Of a stretch of 64,000 nucleotides of DNA, positions 10,409 through 23,590 are shown piece by piece (position 1 is the stretch's first letter; every line of letters starts with the position of its first letter). Position numbers and translations under genes: made by a program. The stretch is from Haliclystus octoradiatus (taxonomy: Eukaryota > Cnidaria > Staurozoa > Stauromedusae > Haliclystidae), in NCBI GenBank assembly GCA_916610825.1, contig OU744446.1:21709223-21773222 (forward strand). The letters run 5' to 3'. The notes beneath the pieces were generated by a model, which ran no database searches, had not been told where the DNA came from, and saw nothing but the letters and a program-made list of their open reading frames with translations.

Positions 10409-12292
10409 AATTAAGCATTGTTTTTGTCATTTTGAGCTGATTTTGTAAAATTCAAATTCCCTTGGGAATTAAGCATTGTTTTAAGTCATTTTGAGCTGTT
10501 TTTGTAAAATTCGAATTCCCTTGGGAATTAAGCATTGTTTTAGGTCATTTTGAGCTGTTTTTGAAAAATTTGAATTCCCTTGGGAATTAAGCATTGTTTT
10601 AGGTCATTTTGAGCTGTTTATGAAAAATTTGAATTCCCTTGGGAATTAAGCATTGTTTTAAGTCATTTTGAGCTGTTTTTGTAAAATTCGAATTCCCTTG
10701 GGAATTAAGCATTGTTTTAGGTCATTTTGAGCTGTTTTTGAAAAGTTTGAATTCCCTTGGGAATTAAGCATTGTTTTAGGTCATTTTGAGCTGTTTTTGT
10801 AAAATTCGAATTCCCTTGGGAACTGGGCATTGCTTTTGGTCATTTTGAGCTGTTTTTGAAAAATTCAAATTCCCTTGGGAATTAAGCATTGTTTTAAGTC
10901 ATTTTGAGCTGTTTTTGTAAAATTCGAATTCCCTTGGGAATTAAGCATTGTTTTAGGTCATTTTGAGCTGTTTTTGAAAAATTTGAATTCCCTTTGGAAT
11001 TAAGCATTGTTTTAGGTCATTTTGAGCTGTTTTTGTAAAATTCGAATTCCCTTGGGAATTAAGCATTGTTTTAGGTCATTTTGAGCTGTTTTTGAAAAAT
11101 TCAAAGGCCCTTGGGAATTAAGCATTGTTTTAAGTCATTTTGAGCTGTTTTTGTAAAATTCGAATTCCCTTGGGAATTAAGCATTGTTTTAGGTCATTTT
11201 GAGCTGTTTTTGAAAAATTCGAATTCCCTTGGGAATTAAGCATTTAGGTCATTTTGAGCTGTTTTTGTAAAATTCGAATTCCCTTGGGAATTAAGCATTG
11301 TTTTTGTCATTTTGAGCTGATTTTGTAAAATTCGAATTCCCTTGTGAATTAAGCATTGTTTTAAGTCATTTTGAGCTGTTTTTGTAAAATTCGAATTCCC
11401 TTGGGAATTAAGCATTGTTTTAGGTCATTTTGAGCTGTTTTTGAAAAATTTGAATTCCCTTGGGAATTAAGCATTGTTTTAGGTCATTTTGAGCTGTTTT
11501 TGAAAAATTTGAATTCCCTTGGGAATTAAGCATTGTTTTAGGTCATTTTGAGCTGTTTTTGTAAAATTCGAATTCCCTTGGGAACTGGGCATTGTTTTTG
11601 GTCATTTTGAGCTGTTTTTGAAAAATTCAAATTCCCTTGGGAATTAAGCATTGTTTTAAGTCATTTTGAGCTGTTTTTGTAAAATTCGAATTCCCTTGGG
11701 AATTAAGCATTGTTTTAGGTCATTTTGAGCTGTTTTTGAAAAGTTTGAATTCCTTTGGGAATTAAGCATTGTTTTTGTCATTTTGAGCTGATTTTGTAAA
11801 ATTCGAATTCCCTTGGGAACTGGGCATTGCTTTTGGTCATTTTGAGCTGTTTTTGAAAAATTCAAATTCCCTTGGGAATTAAGCATTGTTTTAAGTCATT
11901 TTGAGCTGTTTTGGTAAAATTCGAATTCCCTTGGGAATTAAGCATTGTTTTAGGTCATTTTGAGCTGTTTTTGAAAAATTTGAATTCCCTTTGGAATTAA
12001 GCATTGTTTTAGGTCATTTTGAGCTGTTTTTGTAAAATTCGAATTCCCTTGGGAACTGGGCATTGCTTTTGGTCATTTTGAGCTGTTTTTGAAAAATTCG
12101 AATACCCTTGGGAATTAAGCATTGTTTTAGGTCATTTTGAGCTGTTTTTGTAAAATTCGAATTCCCTTGGGAATTAAGCATTGTTTTAGGTCATTTTGAG
12201 CTGTTTTTGAAAAATTCGAATTCCCTTGGGAATTATTAAGCATTGTTTTAGGTCATTTTGAGCTGTTTTTGAAAAATTCGAATTCCCTTGGG

Positions 12293-12350
12293 AATTAAGC
12301 ATTGTTTTTGTCATTTTGAGCTGATTTTGTAAAATTCGAATTCCCTTGGG
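12293..12350 (+). repeat. Monomer type C (58 bp, TTTTTGTC and GCTGATTTT)
   Basis: Type C is one base shorter than the consensus because TTTTAGGTC is replaced by TTTTTGTC, and it has GCTGATTTTG in place of GCTGTTTTTG. These two changes travel together in nearly all copies. It removes the only TAA of the open minus-strand frame and shifts the reading phase by one. That explains why long antisense open frames appear wherever type C occurs. Confidence 0.93.
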
Positions 12351-12526
12351 AATTAAGCATTGTTTTAGGTCATTTTGAGCTGTTTTTGAAAAATTCGAAT
12401 TCCCTTGGGAATTAAGCATTGTTTTAGGTCATTTTGAGCTGTTTTTGTAAAATTCGAATTCCCTTGGGAATTAAGCATTGTTTTTGTCATTTTGAGCTGA
12501 TTTTGTAAAATTCGAATTCCCTTGGG

Positions 12527-12586
12527 AATTAAGCATTGTTTTAAGTCATTTTGAGCTGTTTTTGTAAAATTTCGAATTCCCTTTGG
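12527..12586 (+). repeat. 60-bp monomer variant (D60, extra T before TTCGAA)
   Basis: This is a type D monomer with an added T giving AAAATTTCGAATTCCC. The same insertion occurs near 16,150, 20,208, 23,265, 24,090, 28,028, 30,250, 33,840, 36,784, 38,725, 42,375, 46,260, 49,028 and 49,440. It closes the heptamer module in most of these places, so it is inherited by block duplication and is not recurrent mutation. Confidence 0.9.
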
Positions 12587-15500
12587 AATTAAGCATTGTT
12601 TTAGGTCATTTTGAGCTGTTTTTGTAAAATTCGAATTCCCTTGGGAACTGGGCATTGTTTTTGGTCATTTTGAGCTGTTTTTGAAAAATTTGAATTTCCT
12701 TGGGAATTAAGCATTGTTTTAGGTCATTTTGAGCTGTTTTTGTAAAATTCGAATTCCCTTGGGAACTGGGCATTGCTTTTGGTCATTTTGAGCTGTTTTT
12801 GAAAAATTCAAATTCCCTTGGGAATTAAGCATTGTTTTAAGTCATTTTGAGCTGTTTTTGTAAAATTTGAATTCCCTTGGGAATTAGGCATTGTTTTTGT
12901 CATTTTGAGCTGATTTTGTAAAATTCGAATTCCCTTGGGAATTAAGCATTGTTTTAAGTCATTTTGAGCTGTTTTTGTAAAATTCGAATTCCCTTGGGAA
13001 TTAAGCTTTGTTTTAGGTCATTTTGAGCTGTTTTTGAAAAATTCGACTTCCCTTGGGAATTAAGCATTGTTTTAGGTCATTTTGAGCTGTTTTTGTAAAA
13101 TTCGAATTCCCTTGGGAACTGGGCATTGTTTTTGGTCATTTTGAGCTGTTTTTGAAAAATTCAAATTCCTTTGGGAATTAAGCATTGTTTTAGGTCATTT
13201 TGAGCTGTTTTTGAAAAATTCGAATTCCCTTGGGAATTAAGCATTGTTTTAGGTCATTTTGGGCTGTTTTTGAAAAAATTTGAATTCATTTGGGAATTAA
13301 GCATTGTTTTAGGTCATTTTGAGCTGTTTTTGTAAAATTCGAATTCCCTTGGGAACTGGGCATTGTTTTTGGTCATTTTGAGCTGTTTTTGAAAAATTCA
13401 AATTCCCTTTGGAATTAAGCATTGTTTTATGTCTTTTTGAGCTGTTTTTGAAAAATTCAAATTCCCTTGGGAATAAAGCATTGTTTAAAGTCATTTTGAG
13501 CTGTTTTTAAAAAATTCGAATTCCCTTCGGAATTAAGCATTTAGGTCATTTTGAGCTGTTTTTGTAAAATTCGAATTCCCTTGGGAATTAAGCATTGTTT
13601 TTGTCATTTTGAGCTGATTTTGTAAAATTCAAATTCCCTTGGGAATTAAGCATTGTTTTAAGTCATTTTGAGCTGTTTTTGTAAAATTCGAATTCCCTTG
13701 GGAATTAAGCATTGTTTTAGGTCATTTTGAGCTGTTTTTGAAAAATTTGAATTCCTTGGGAATTAAGCATTGTTTTAGGTCATTTTGAGCTGTTTTTGAA
13801 AAATTTGAATTCCCTTGGGAATTAAGCATTGTTTTAAGTCAGTTTGAGCTGTTTTTGTAAAATTCGAATTCCCTTGGGAATTAAGCATTGTTTTAGGTCA
13901 TTTTGAGCTGTTTTTGAAAAGTTTGAATTCCCTTGGGAATTAAGCATTGTTTTAGGTCATTTTGAGCTGTTTTTGTAAAATTCGAATTCCCTTGGGAACT
14001 GGGCATTGCTTTTGGTCATTTTGAGCTGTTTTTGAAAAATTCAAATTCCCTTGGGAATTAAGCATTGTTTTAAGTCATTTTGAGCTGTTTTTGTAAAATT
14101 CGAATTCCCTTGGGAATTAAGCATTGTTTTAGGTCATTTTGAGCTGTTTTTGAAAAATTTGAATTCCCTTTGGAATTAAGCATTGTTTTAGGTCATTTTG
14201 AGCTGTTTTTGTAAAATTCGAATTCCCTTGGGAACTGGGCATTGTTTTTGGTCATTTTGAGCTGTTTTTGAAAAATTCAAATTCCCTTTGGAATTAAGCA
14301 TTGTTTTATGTCTTTTTGAGCTGTTTTTGAAAAATTCAAATTCCCTTGGGAATAAAGCATTGTTTAAAGTCATTTTGAGCTGTTTTTAAAAAATTCGAAT
14401 TCCCTTGGGAATTAAGCATTTAGGTCATTTTGAGCTGTTTTTGTAAAATTCGAATTCCCTTGGGAATTAAGCATTGTTTTTGTCATTTTGAGCTGATTTT
14501 GTAAAATTCAAATTCCCTTGGGAATTAAGCATTGTTTTAAGTCATTTTGAGCTGTTTTTGTAAAATTCGAATTCCCTTGGGAATTAAGCATTGTTTTAGG
14601 TCATTTTGAGCTGTTTTTGAAAAATTTGAATTCCCTTGGGAATTAAGCATTGTTTTAGGTCATTTTGAGCTGTTTATGAAAAATTTGAATTCCCTTGGGA
14701 ATTAAGCATTGTTTTAGGTCATTTTGAGCTGTTTTTGAAAAATTTGAATTCCCTTGGGAATTAAGCATTGTTTTAGGTCATTTTGAGCTGTTTTTGAAAA
14801 GTTTGAATTCCCTTGGGAATTAAGCATTGTTTTAGGTCATTTTGAGCTGTTTTTGTAAAATTCGAATTCCCTTGGGAACTGGGCATTGCTTTTGGTCATT
14901 TTGAGCTGTTTTTGAAAAATTCAAATTCCCTTGGGAATTAAGCATTGTTTTAGGTCATTTTGAGCTGTTTTTGTAAAATTCGAATTCCCTTGGGAATTAA
15001 GCATTGTTTTAGGTCATTTTGAGCTGTTTTTGAAAAATTTGAATTCCCTTTGGAATTAAGCATTGTTTTAGGTCATTTTGAGCTGTTTTTGTAAAATTCG
15101 AATTCTTTTGGGAATTAAGCATTGTTTTAGGTCATTTTGAGCTGTTTTTGAAAAATTCAAAGACCCTTGGGAATTAAGCATTGTTTTAAGTCATTTTGAG
15201 CTGTTTTTGTAAAATTCGAATTCCCTTGGGAATTAAGCATTGTTTTAGGTCATTTTGAGCTGTTTTTGAAAAATTCGAATTCCCTTGGAAATTAAGCATT
15301 TAGGTCATTTTGAGCTGTTTTTGTAAAATTCGAATTCCCTTGGGAATTAAGCATTGTTTTTGTCATTTTGAGCTGATTTTGTAAAATTCGAATTCCCTTG
15401 TGAATTAAGCATTGTTTTAAGTCATTTTGAGCTGTTTTTGTAAAATTCGAATTCCCTTGGGAATTAAGCATTGTTTTAGGTCATTTTGAGCTGTTTTTGT

Positions 15501-15874
15501 AAAATTCGAATTCCCTTGGGAATTAAGCATTGTTTTAGGTCATTTTGAGCTGTTTTTGAAAAATTTGAATTCCCTTTGGAATTAAGCATTGTTTTAGGTC
15601 ATTTTGAGCTGTTTTTGTAAAATTCGAATTCCCTTGGGAACTGGGCATTGTTTTTGGTCATTTTGAGCTGTTTTTGAAAAATTCAAATTCCCTTGGGAAT
15701 TAAGCATTGTTTTAAGTCATTTTGAGCTGTTTTTGTAAAATTCGAATTCCCTTGGGAATTAAGCATTGTTTTAGGTCATTTTGAGCTGTTTTTGAAAAGT
15801 TTGAATTCCCTTGGGAATTAAGCATTGTTTTAGGTCATTTTGAGCTGTTTTTGTAAAATTCGAATTCCCTTGGG

Positions 15875-18800
15875 AATTAAGCATTGTTTTTGTCATTTTG
15901 AGCTGATTTTGTAAAATTCGAATTCCCTTGGGAATTAAGCATTGTTTTAGGTCATTTTGAGCTGTTTTTGAAAAATTCGAATTCCCTTGGGAATTAAGCA
16001 TTGTTTTAGGTCATTTTGAGCTGTTTTTGTAAAATTCGAATTCCCTTGGGAATTAAGCATTGTTTTTGTCATTTTGAGCTGATTTTGTAAAATTCGAATT
16101 CCCTTGGGAATTAAGCATTGTTTTAAGTCATTTTGAGCTGTTTTTGTAAAATTTCGAATTCCCTTTGGAATTAAGCATTGTTTTAGGTCATTTTGAGCTG
16201 TTTTTGTAAAATTCGAATTCCCTTGGGAACTGGGCATTGTTTTTGGTCATTTTGAGCTGTTTTTGAAAAATTTGAATTTCCTTTGGAATTAAGCATTGTT
16301 TTAGGTCATTTTGAGCTGTTTTTGTAAAATTCGAATTCCCTTGGGAACTGGGCATTGCTTTTGGTCATTTTGAGCTGTTTTTGAAAAATTCAAATTCCCT
16401 TGGGAATTAAGCATTGTTTTAAGTCATTTTGAGCTGTTTTTGTAAAATTTGAATTCCCTTGGGAATTAGGCATTGTTTTTGTCATTTTGAGCTGATTTTG
16501 TAAAATTCGAATTCCCTTGGGAATTAAGCATTGTTTTAAGTCATTTTGAGCTGTTTTTGTAAAATTCGAATTCCCTTGGGAATTAAGCATTGTTTTAGGT
16601 CATTTTGAGCTGTTTTTGAAAAATTCGACTTCCCTTGGGAATTAAGCATTGTTTTAGGTCATTTTGAGCTGTTTTTGTAAAATTCGAATTCCCTTGGGAA
16701 CTGGGCATTGTTTTTGGTCATTTTGAGCTGTTTTTGAAAAATTCAAATTCCTTTGGGAATTAAGCATTGTTTTAGGTCATTTTGAGCTGTTTTTGAAAAA
16801 TTCGAATTCCCTTGGGAATTAAGCATTGTTTTAGGTCATTTTGGGCTGTTTTTGAAAAAATTTGAATTCATTTGGGAATTAAGCATTGTTTTAGGTCATT
16901 TTGAGCTGTTTTTGTAAAATTCGAATTCCCTTGGGAACTGGGCATTGTTTTTGGTCATTTTGAGCTGTTTTTGAAAAATTCAAATTCCCTTTGGAATTAA
17001 GCATTGTTTTATGTCTTTTTGAGCTGTTTTTGAAAAATTCAAATTCCCTTGGGAATAAAGCATTGTTTAAAGTCATTTTGAGCTGTTTTTTAAAAAATTC
17101 GAATTCCCTTGGGAATTAAGCATTTAGGTCATTTTGAGCTGTTTTTGTAAAATTCGAATTCCCTTGGGAATTAAGCATTGTTTTTGTCATTTTGAGCTGA
17201 TTTTGTAAAATTCAAATTCCCTTGGGAATTAAGCATTGTTTTAAGTCATTTTGAGCTGTTTTTGTAAAATTCGAATTCCCTTGGGAATTAAGCATTGTTT
17301 TAGGTCATTTTGAGCTGTTTTTGAAAAATTTGAATTCCTTGGGAATTAAGCATTGTTTTAGGTCATTTTGAGCTGTTTTTGAAAAATTTGAATTCCCTTG
17401 GGAATTAAGCATTGTTTTAAGTCAGTTTGAGCTGTTTTTGTAAAATTCGAATTCCCTTGGGAATTAAGCATTGTTTTAGGTCATTTTGAGCTGTTTTTGA
17501 AAAGTTTGAATTCCCTTGGGAATTAAGCATTGTTTTAGGTCATTTTGAGCTGTTTTTGTAAAATTCGAATTCCCTTGGGAACTGGGCATTGCTTTTGGTC
17601 ATTTTGAGCTGTTTTTGAAAAATTCAAATTCCCTTGGGAATTAAGCATTGTTTTAAGTCATTTTGAGCTGTTTTTGTAAAATTCGAATTCCCTTGGGAAT
17701 TAAGCATTGTTTTAGGTCATTTTGAGCTGTTTTTGAAAAATTTGAATTCCCTTTGGAATTAAGCATTGTTTTAGGTCATTTTGAGCTGTTTTTGTAAAAT
17801 TCGAATTCCCTTGGGAACTGGGCATTGTTTTTGGTCATTTTGAGCTGTTTTTGAAAAATTCAAATTCCCTTTGGAATTAAGCATTGTTTTATGTCTTTTT
17901 GAGCTGTTTTTGAAAAATTCAAATTCCCTTGGGAATAAAGCATTGTTTAAAGTCATTTTGAGCTGTTTTTAAAAAATTCGAATTCCCTTGGGAATTAAGC
18001 ATTTAGGTCATTTTGAGCTGTTTTTGTAAAATTCGAATTCCCTTGGGAATTAAGCATTGTTTTTGTCATTTTGAGCTGATTTTGTAAAATTCAAATTCCC
18101 TTGGGAATTAAGCATTGTTTTAAGTCATTTTGAGCTGTTTTTGTAAAATTCGAATTCCCTTGGGAATTAAGCATTGTTTTAGGTCATTTTGAGCTGTTTT
18201 TGAAAAATTTGAATTCCCTTGGGAATTAAGCATTGTTTTAGGTCATTTTGAGCTGTTTATGAAAAATTTGAATTCCCTTGGGAATTAAGCATTGTTTTAA
18301 GTCATTTTGAGCTGTTTTTGTAAAATTCGAATTCCCTTGGGAATTAAGCATTGTTTTAGGTCATTTTGAGCTGTTTTTGAAAAGTTTGAATTCCCTTGGG
18401 AATTAAGCATTGTTTTAGGTCATTTTGAGCTGTTTTTGTAAAATTCGAATTCCCTTGGGAACTGGGCATTGCTTTTGGTCATTTTGAGCTGTTTTTGAAA
18501 AATTCAAATTCCCTTGGGAATTAAGCATTGTTTTAGGTCATTTTGAGCTGTTTTTGTGAAATTCGAATTCCCTTGGGAATTAAGCATTGTTTTAGGTCAT
18601 TTTGAGCTGTTTTTGAAAAATTTGAATTCCCTTTGGAATTAAGCATTGTTTTAGGTCATTTTGAGCTGTTTTTGTAAAATTCGAATTCTTTTGGGAATTA
18701 AGCATTGTTTTAGGTCATTTTGAGCTGTTTTTGAAAAATTCAAAGACCCTTGGGAATTAAGCATTGTTTTAAGTCATTTTGAGCTGTTTTTGTAAAATTC

Positions 18801-19457
18801 GAATTCCCTTGGGAATTAAGCATTGTTTTAGGTCATTTTGAGCTGTTTTTGAAAAATTCGAATTCCCTTGGAAATTAAGCATTTAGGTCATTTTGAGCTG
18901 TTTTTGTAAAATTCGAATTCCCTTGGGAATTAAGCATTGTTTTTGTCATTTTGAGCTGATTTTGTAAAATTCGAATTCCCTTGTGAATTAAGCATTGTTT
19001 TAAGTCATTTTGAGCTGTTTTTGTAAAATTCGAATTCCCTTGGGAATTAAGCATTGTTTTAGGTCATTTTGAGCTGTTTTTGAAAAATTTGAATTCCCTT
19101 GGGAATTAAGCATTGTTTTAGGTCATTTTGAGCTGTTTTTGAAAAATTTGAATTCCCTTTGGAATTAAGCATTGTTTTAGGTCATTTTGAGCTGTTTTTG
19201 TAAAATTCGAATTCCCTTGGGAACTTGGCATTGTTTTTGGTCATTTTGAGCTGTTTTTGAAAAATTCAAATTCCCTTGGGAATTAAGCATTGTTTTAAGT
19301 CATTTTGAGCTGTTTTTGTAAAATTCGAATTCCCTTGGGAATTAAGCATTGTTTTAGGTCATTTTGAGCTGTTTTTGAAAAGTTTGAATTCCCTTGGGAA
19401 TTAAGCATTGTTTTAGGTCATTTTGAGCTGTTTTTGTAAAATTCGAATTCCCTTGGG
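15875..19457. repeat. 3.58-kb higher-order block, second copy
   Basis: It matches the block immediately upstream. The match stops at 19,458, where an AACTGGG monomer replaces the expected type C. The first copy ends exactly where the second starts, so this is a true tandem duplication. One extra T (TTTTTTAAAAAATTC near 17,085) shifts the offset from 3,582 to 3,583. Confidence 0.87.
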
Positions 19458-22400
19458 AACTGGGCATTGCTTTTGGTCATTTTGAGCTGTTTTTGAAAAA
19501 TTCAAATTCCCTTGGGAATTAAGCATTGTTTTAAGTCATTTTGAGCTGTTTTGGTAAAATTCGAATTCCCTTGGGAATTAAGCATTGTTTTAGGTCATTT
19601 TGAGCTGTTTTTGAAAAATTTGAATTCCCTTTGGAATTAAGCATTGTTTTAGGTCATTTTGAGCTGTTTTTGTAAAATTCGAATTCCCTTGGGAACTGGG
19701 CATTGCTTTTGGTCATTTTGAGCTGTTTTTGAAAAATTCGAATACCCTTGGGAATTAAGTATTGTTTTAGGTCATTTTGAGCTGTTTTTGTAAAATTCGA
19801 ATTCCCTTGGGAATTAAGCATTGTTTTAGGTCATTTTGAGCTGTTTTTGAAAAATTCGAATTCCCTTGGGAATTATTAAGCATTGTTTTAGGTCATTTTG
19901 AGCTGTTTTTGTAAAATTCGAATTCCCTTGGGAATTAAGCATTGTTTTTGTCATTTTGAGCTGATTTTGTAAAATTCGAATTCCCTTGGGAATTAAGCAT
20001 TGTTTTAGGTCATTTTGAGCTGTTTTTGAAAAATTCGAATTCCCTTGGGAATTAAGCATTGTTTTAGGTCATTTTGAGCTGTTTTTGTAAAATTCGAATT
20101 CCCTTGGGAATTAAGCATTGTTTTTGTCATTTTGAGCTGATTTTGAAAATTCGAATTCCCTTGGGAATTAAGCATTGTTTTAAGTCATTTTGAGCTGTTT
20201 TTGTAAAATTTCGAATTCCCTTTGGAATTAAGCATTGTTTTAAGTCATTTTGAGCTGTTTTTGTAAAATTCGAATTCCCTTGGGAACTGGGCATTGTTTT
20301 TGGTCATTTTGAGCTGTTTTTGAAAAATTTGAATTTCCTTTGGAATTAAGCATTGTTTTAGGTCATTTTGAGCTGTTTTTGTAAAATTCGAATTCCCTTG
20401 GGAACTGGGCATTGCTTTTGGTCATTTTGAGCTGTTTTTGAAAAATTCAAATTCCCTTGGGAATTAAGCATTGTTTTAAGTCATTTTGAGCTGTTTTTGT
20501 AAAATTCGAATTCCCTTGGGAATTAAGCTTTGTTTTAGGTCATTTTGAGCTGTTTTTGAAAAATTCGACTTCCCTTGGGAATTAAGCATTGTTTTAGGTC
20601 ATTTTGAGCTGTTTTTGTAAAATTCGAATTCCCTTGGGAACTGGGCATTGTTTTTGGTCATTTTGAGCTGTTTTTGAAAAATTCAAATTCCTTTGGGAAT
20701 TAAGCATTGTTTTAGGTCACTTTGAGCTGTTTTTGAAAAATTCGAATTCCCTTGGGAATTAAGCATTGTTTTAGGTCATTTTGGGCTGTTTTTGAAAAAA
20801 TTTGAATTCATTTGGGAATTAAGCATTGTTTTAGGTCATTTTGAGCTGTTTTTGTAAAATTCGAATTCCCTTGGGAACTGGGCATTGTTTTTGGTCATTT
20901 TGAGCTGTTTTTGAAAAATTCAAACTCCCTTTGGAATTAAGCATTGTTTTATGTCTTTTTGAGCTGTTTTTGAAAAATTCAAATTCCCTTGGGAATAAAG
21001 CATTGTTTAAAGTCATTTTGAGCTGTTTTTAAAAAATTCGAATTCCCTTGGGAATTAAGCATTTAGGTCATTTTGAGCTGTTTTTGTAAAATTCGAATTC
21101 CCTTGGGAATTAAGCATTGTTTTTGTCATTTTGAGCTGATTTTGTAAAATTCAAATTCCCTTGGGAATTAAGCATTGTTTTAAGTCATTTTGAGCTGTTT
21201 TTGTAAAATTCGAATTCCCTTGGGAATTAAGCATTGTTTTAGGTCATTTTGAGCTGTTTTTGAAAAATTTGAATTCCTTGGGAATTAAGCATTGTTTTAG
21301 GTCATTTTTAGCTGTTTTTGAAAAATTTGAATTCCCTTGGGAATTAAGCATTGTTTTAAGTCATTTTGAGCTGTTTTTGTAAAATTCGAATTCCCTTGGG
21401 AATTAAGCATTGTTTTAGGTCATTTTGAGCTGTTTTTGAAAAGTTTGAATTCCCTTGGGAATTAAGCATTGTTTTAGGTCATTTTGAGCTGTTTTTGTAA
21501 AATTCGAATTCCCTTGGGAACTGGGCATTGCTTTTGGTCATTTTGAGCTGTTTTTGAAAAATTCAAATTCCCTTGGGAATTAAGCATTGTTTTAAGTCAT
21601 TTTGAGCTGTTTTTGTAAAATTCGAATTCCCTTGGGAATTAAGCATTGTTTTAGGTCATTTTGAGCTGTTTTTGAAAAATTTGAATTCCCTTTGGAATTA
21701 AGCATTGTTTTAGGTCATTTTGAGCTGTTTTTGTAAAATTCGAATTCCCTTGGGAACTGGGCATTGCTTTTGGTCATTTTGAGCTGTTTTTGAAAAATTC
21801 AAATTCCCTAGGGAATTAAGCATTGTTTTAAGTCATTTTGAGCTGTTTTTGTAAAATTCGAATTCCCTTGGGAATTAAGCATTGTTTTAGGTCATTTTGA
21901 GCTGTTTTTGAAAAATTCGAATTCCCTTGGGAATTAAGCATTTAGGTCATTTTGAGCTGTTTTTGTAAAATTCGAATTCCCTTGGGAATTAAGCATTGTT
22001 TTTGTCATTTTGAGCTGATTTTGTAAAATTCGAATTCCCTTGTGAATTAAGCATTGTTTTAAGTCATTTTGAGCTGTTTTTGTAAAATTCGAATTCCCTT
22101 GGGAATTAAGCATTGTTTTAGGTCATTTTGAGCTGTTTTTGAAAAATTTGAATTCCCTTGGGAATTAAGCATTGTTTTAGGTCATTTTGAGCTGTTTTTG
22201 AAAAATTTGAATTCCCTTGGGAATTAAGCATTGTTTTAGGTCATTTTGAGCTGTTTTTGTAAAATTCGAATTCCCTTGGGAACTGGGCATTGTTTTTGGT
22301 CATTTTGAGCTGTTTTTGAAAAATTCAAATTCCCTTGGGAATTAAGCATTGTTTTAAGTCATTTTGAGCTGTTTTTGTAAAATTCGAATTCCCTTGGGAA

Positions 22401-23590
22401 TTAAGCATTGTTTTAGGTCATTTTGAGCTGTTTTTGAAAAGTTTGAATTCCCTTGGGAATTAAGCATTGTTTTAGGTCATTTTGAGCTGTTTTTGTAAAA
22501 TTCGAATTCCCTTGGGAACTGGGCATTGCTTTTGGTCATTTTGAGCTGTTTTTGAAAAATTCAAATTCCCTTGGGAATTAAGCATTGTTTTAAGTCATTT
22601 TGAGCTGTTTTGGTAAAATTCGAATTCCCTTGGGAATTAAGCATTGTTTTAGGTCATTTTGAGCTGTTTTTGAAAATTTTGAATTCCCTTTGGAATTAAG
22701 CATTGTTTTAGGTCATTTTGAGCTGTTTTTGTAAAATTCGAATTCCCTTGGGAACTGGGCATTGCTTTTGGTCATTTTGAGCTGTTTTTGAAAAATTCAA
22801 ATTCCCTTGGGAATTAAGCATTGTTTTAAGTCATTTTGAGCTGTTTTTGTAAAATTCGAATTCCCTTGGGAATTAAGCATTGTTTTAGGTCATTTTGAGC
22901 TGTTTTTGAAAAATTCGAATTCCCTTGGGAATTAAGCATTGTTTTAGGTCATTTTGAGCTGTTTTTGTAAAATTCGAATTCCCTTGGGAATTAAGCATTA
23001 TTTTTGTCATTTTGAGCTGATTTTGTAAAATTCGAATTCCCTTGGGAATTAAGCATTGTTTTAGGTCATTTTGAGCTGTTTTTGAAAAATTCGAATTCCC
23101 TTGGGAATTAAGCATTGTTTTAGGTCATTTTGAGCTGTTTTTGTAAAATTCGAATTCCCTTGGGAATTAAGCATTGTTTTTGTCATTTTGAGCTGATTTT
23201 GTAAAATTCGAATTCCCTTGGGAATTAAGCATTGTTTTAAGTCATTTTGAGCTGTTTTTGTAAAATTTCGAATTCCCTTGGGAATTAAGCATTGTTTTAG
23301 GTCATTTTGAGCTGTTTTTGAAAAATTTGAATTCCCTTGGGAATTAAGCATTGTTTTAGGTCATTTTGAGCTGTTTTTGAAAAATTTGAATTCCCTTGGG
23401 AATTAAGCATTGTTTTAGGTCATTTTGAACTGTTTTTGTAAAATTCGAATTCCCTTGGGAACTGGGCATTGTTTTTGGTCATTTTGAGCTGTTTTTGAAA
23501 AATTCGAATTCCCTTGGGAATTAAGCATTGTTTTAAGTCATTTTGAGCTGTTTTTGTAAAATTCGAATTCCCTTGGGAATTAAGCTTTGT
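16588..23590. repeat. H-type markers spaced 3,940 and 3,057 bp
   Basis: The monomer carrying CGACTTCCC, usually with AAGCTTTG at its head, occurs at 16,588, 20,528 and 23,585. The flanking order (type A, B, then AATTCATTTGGG or related) is kept between the first two. The changing spacing shows blocks of the same family that have gained or lost whole monomers. Confidence 0.75.

Larger units (their letters stand above)
12293..15874. repeat. 3.58-kb higher-order block, first copy
   Basis: This block of about 61 monomers starts with a type C monomer. It is followed directly by a near-copy. Marks at +3,582/3,583 bp include the CGACTTCCC monomer, GTTTATGAAAAATTTG (14,673) and CAAAGACCC (15,161). 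A few monomers differ between copies, for example AAGCTTTG (13,006) against AAGCATTG (16,588), and an E-type unit near 14,712 against a D-type unit near 18,290. Confidence 0.87.
11080..20060. repeat. Related blocks at offsets 4,056 and 7,640 bp
   Basis: The odd CAAAGGCCC monomer at 11,105 corresponds to CAAAGACCC at 15,161 (4,056 bp) and again at 18,744. A 3-bp insertion, GGAATTATTAAGC, at about 12,232 recurs at about 19,872, and CGAATACCC at 12,101 recurs at 19,741, both at 7,640 bp. These shared rare marks show that the segment 11.6-12.4 kb and the segment 19.3-20.06 kb descend from one block. Confidence 0.82.
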
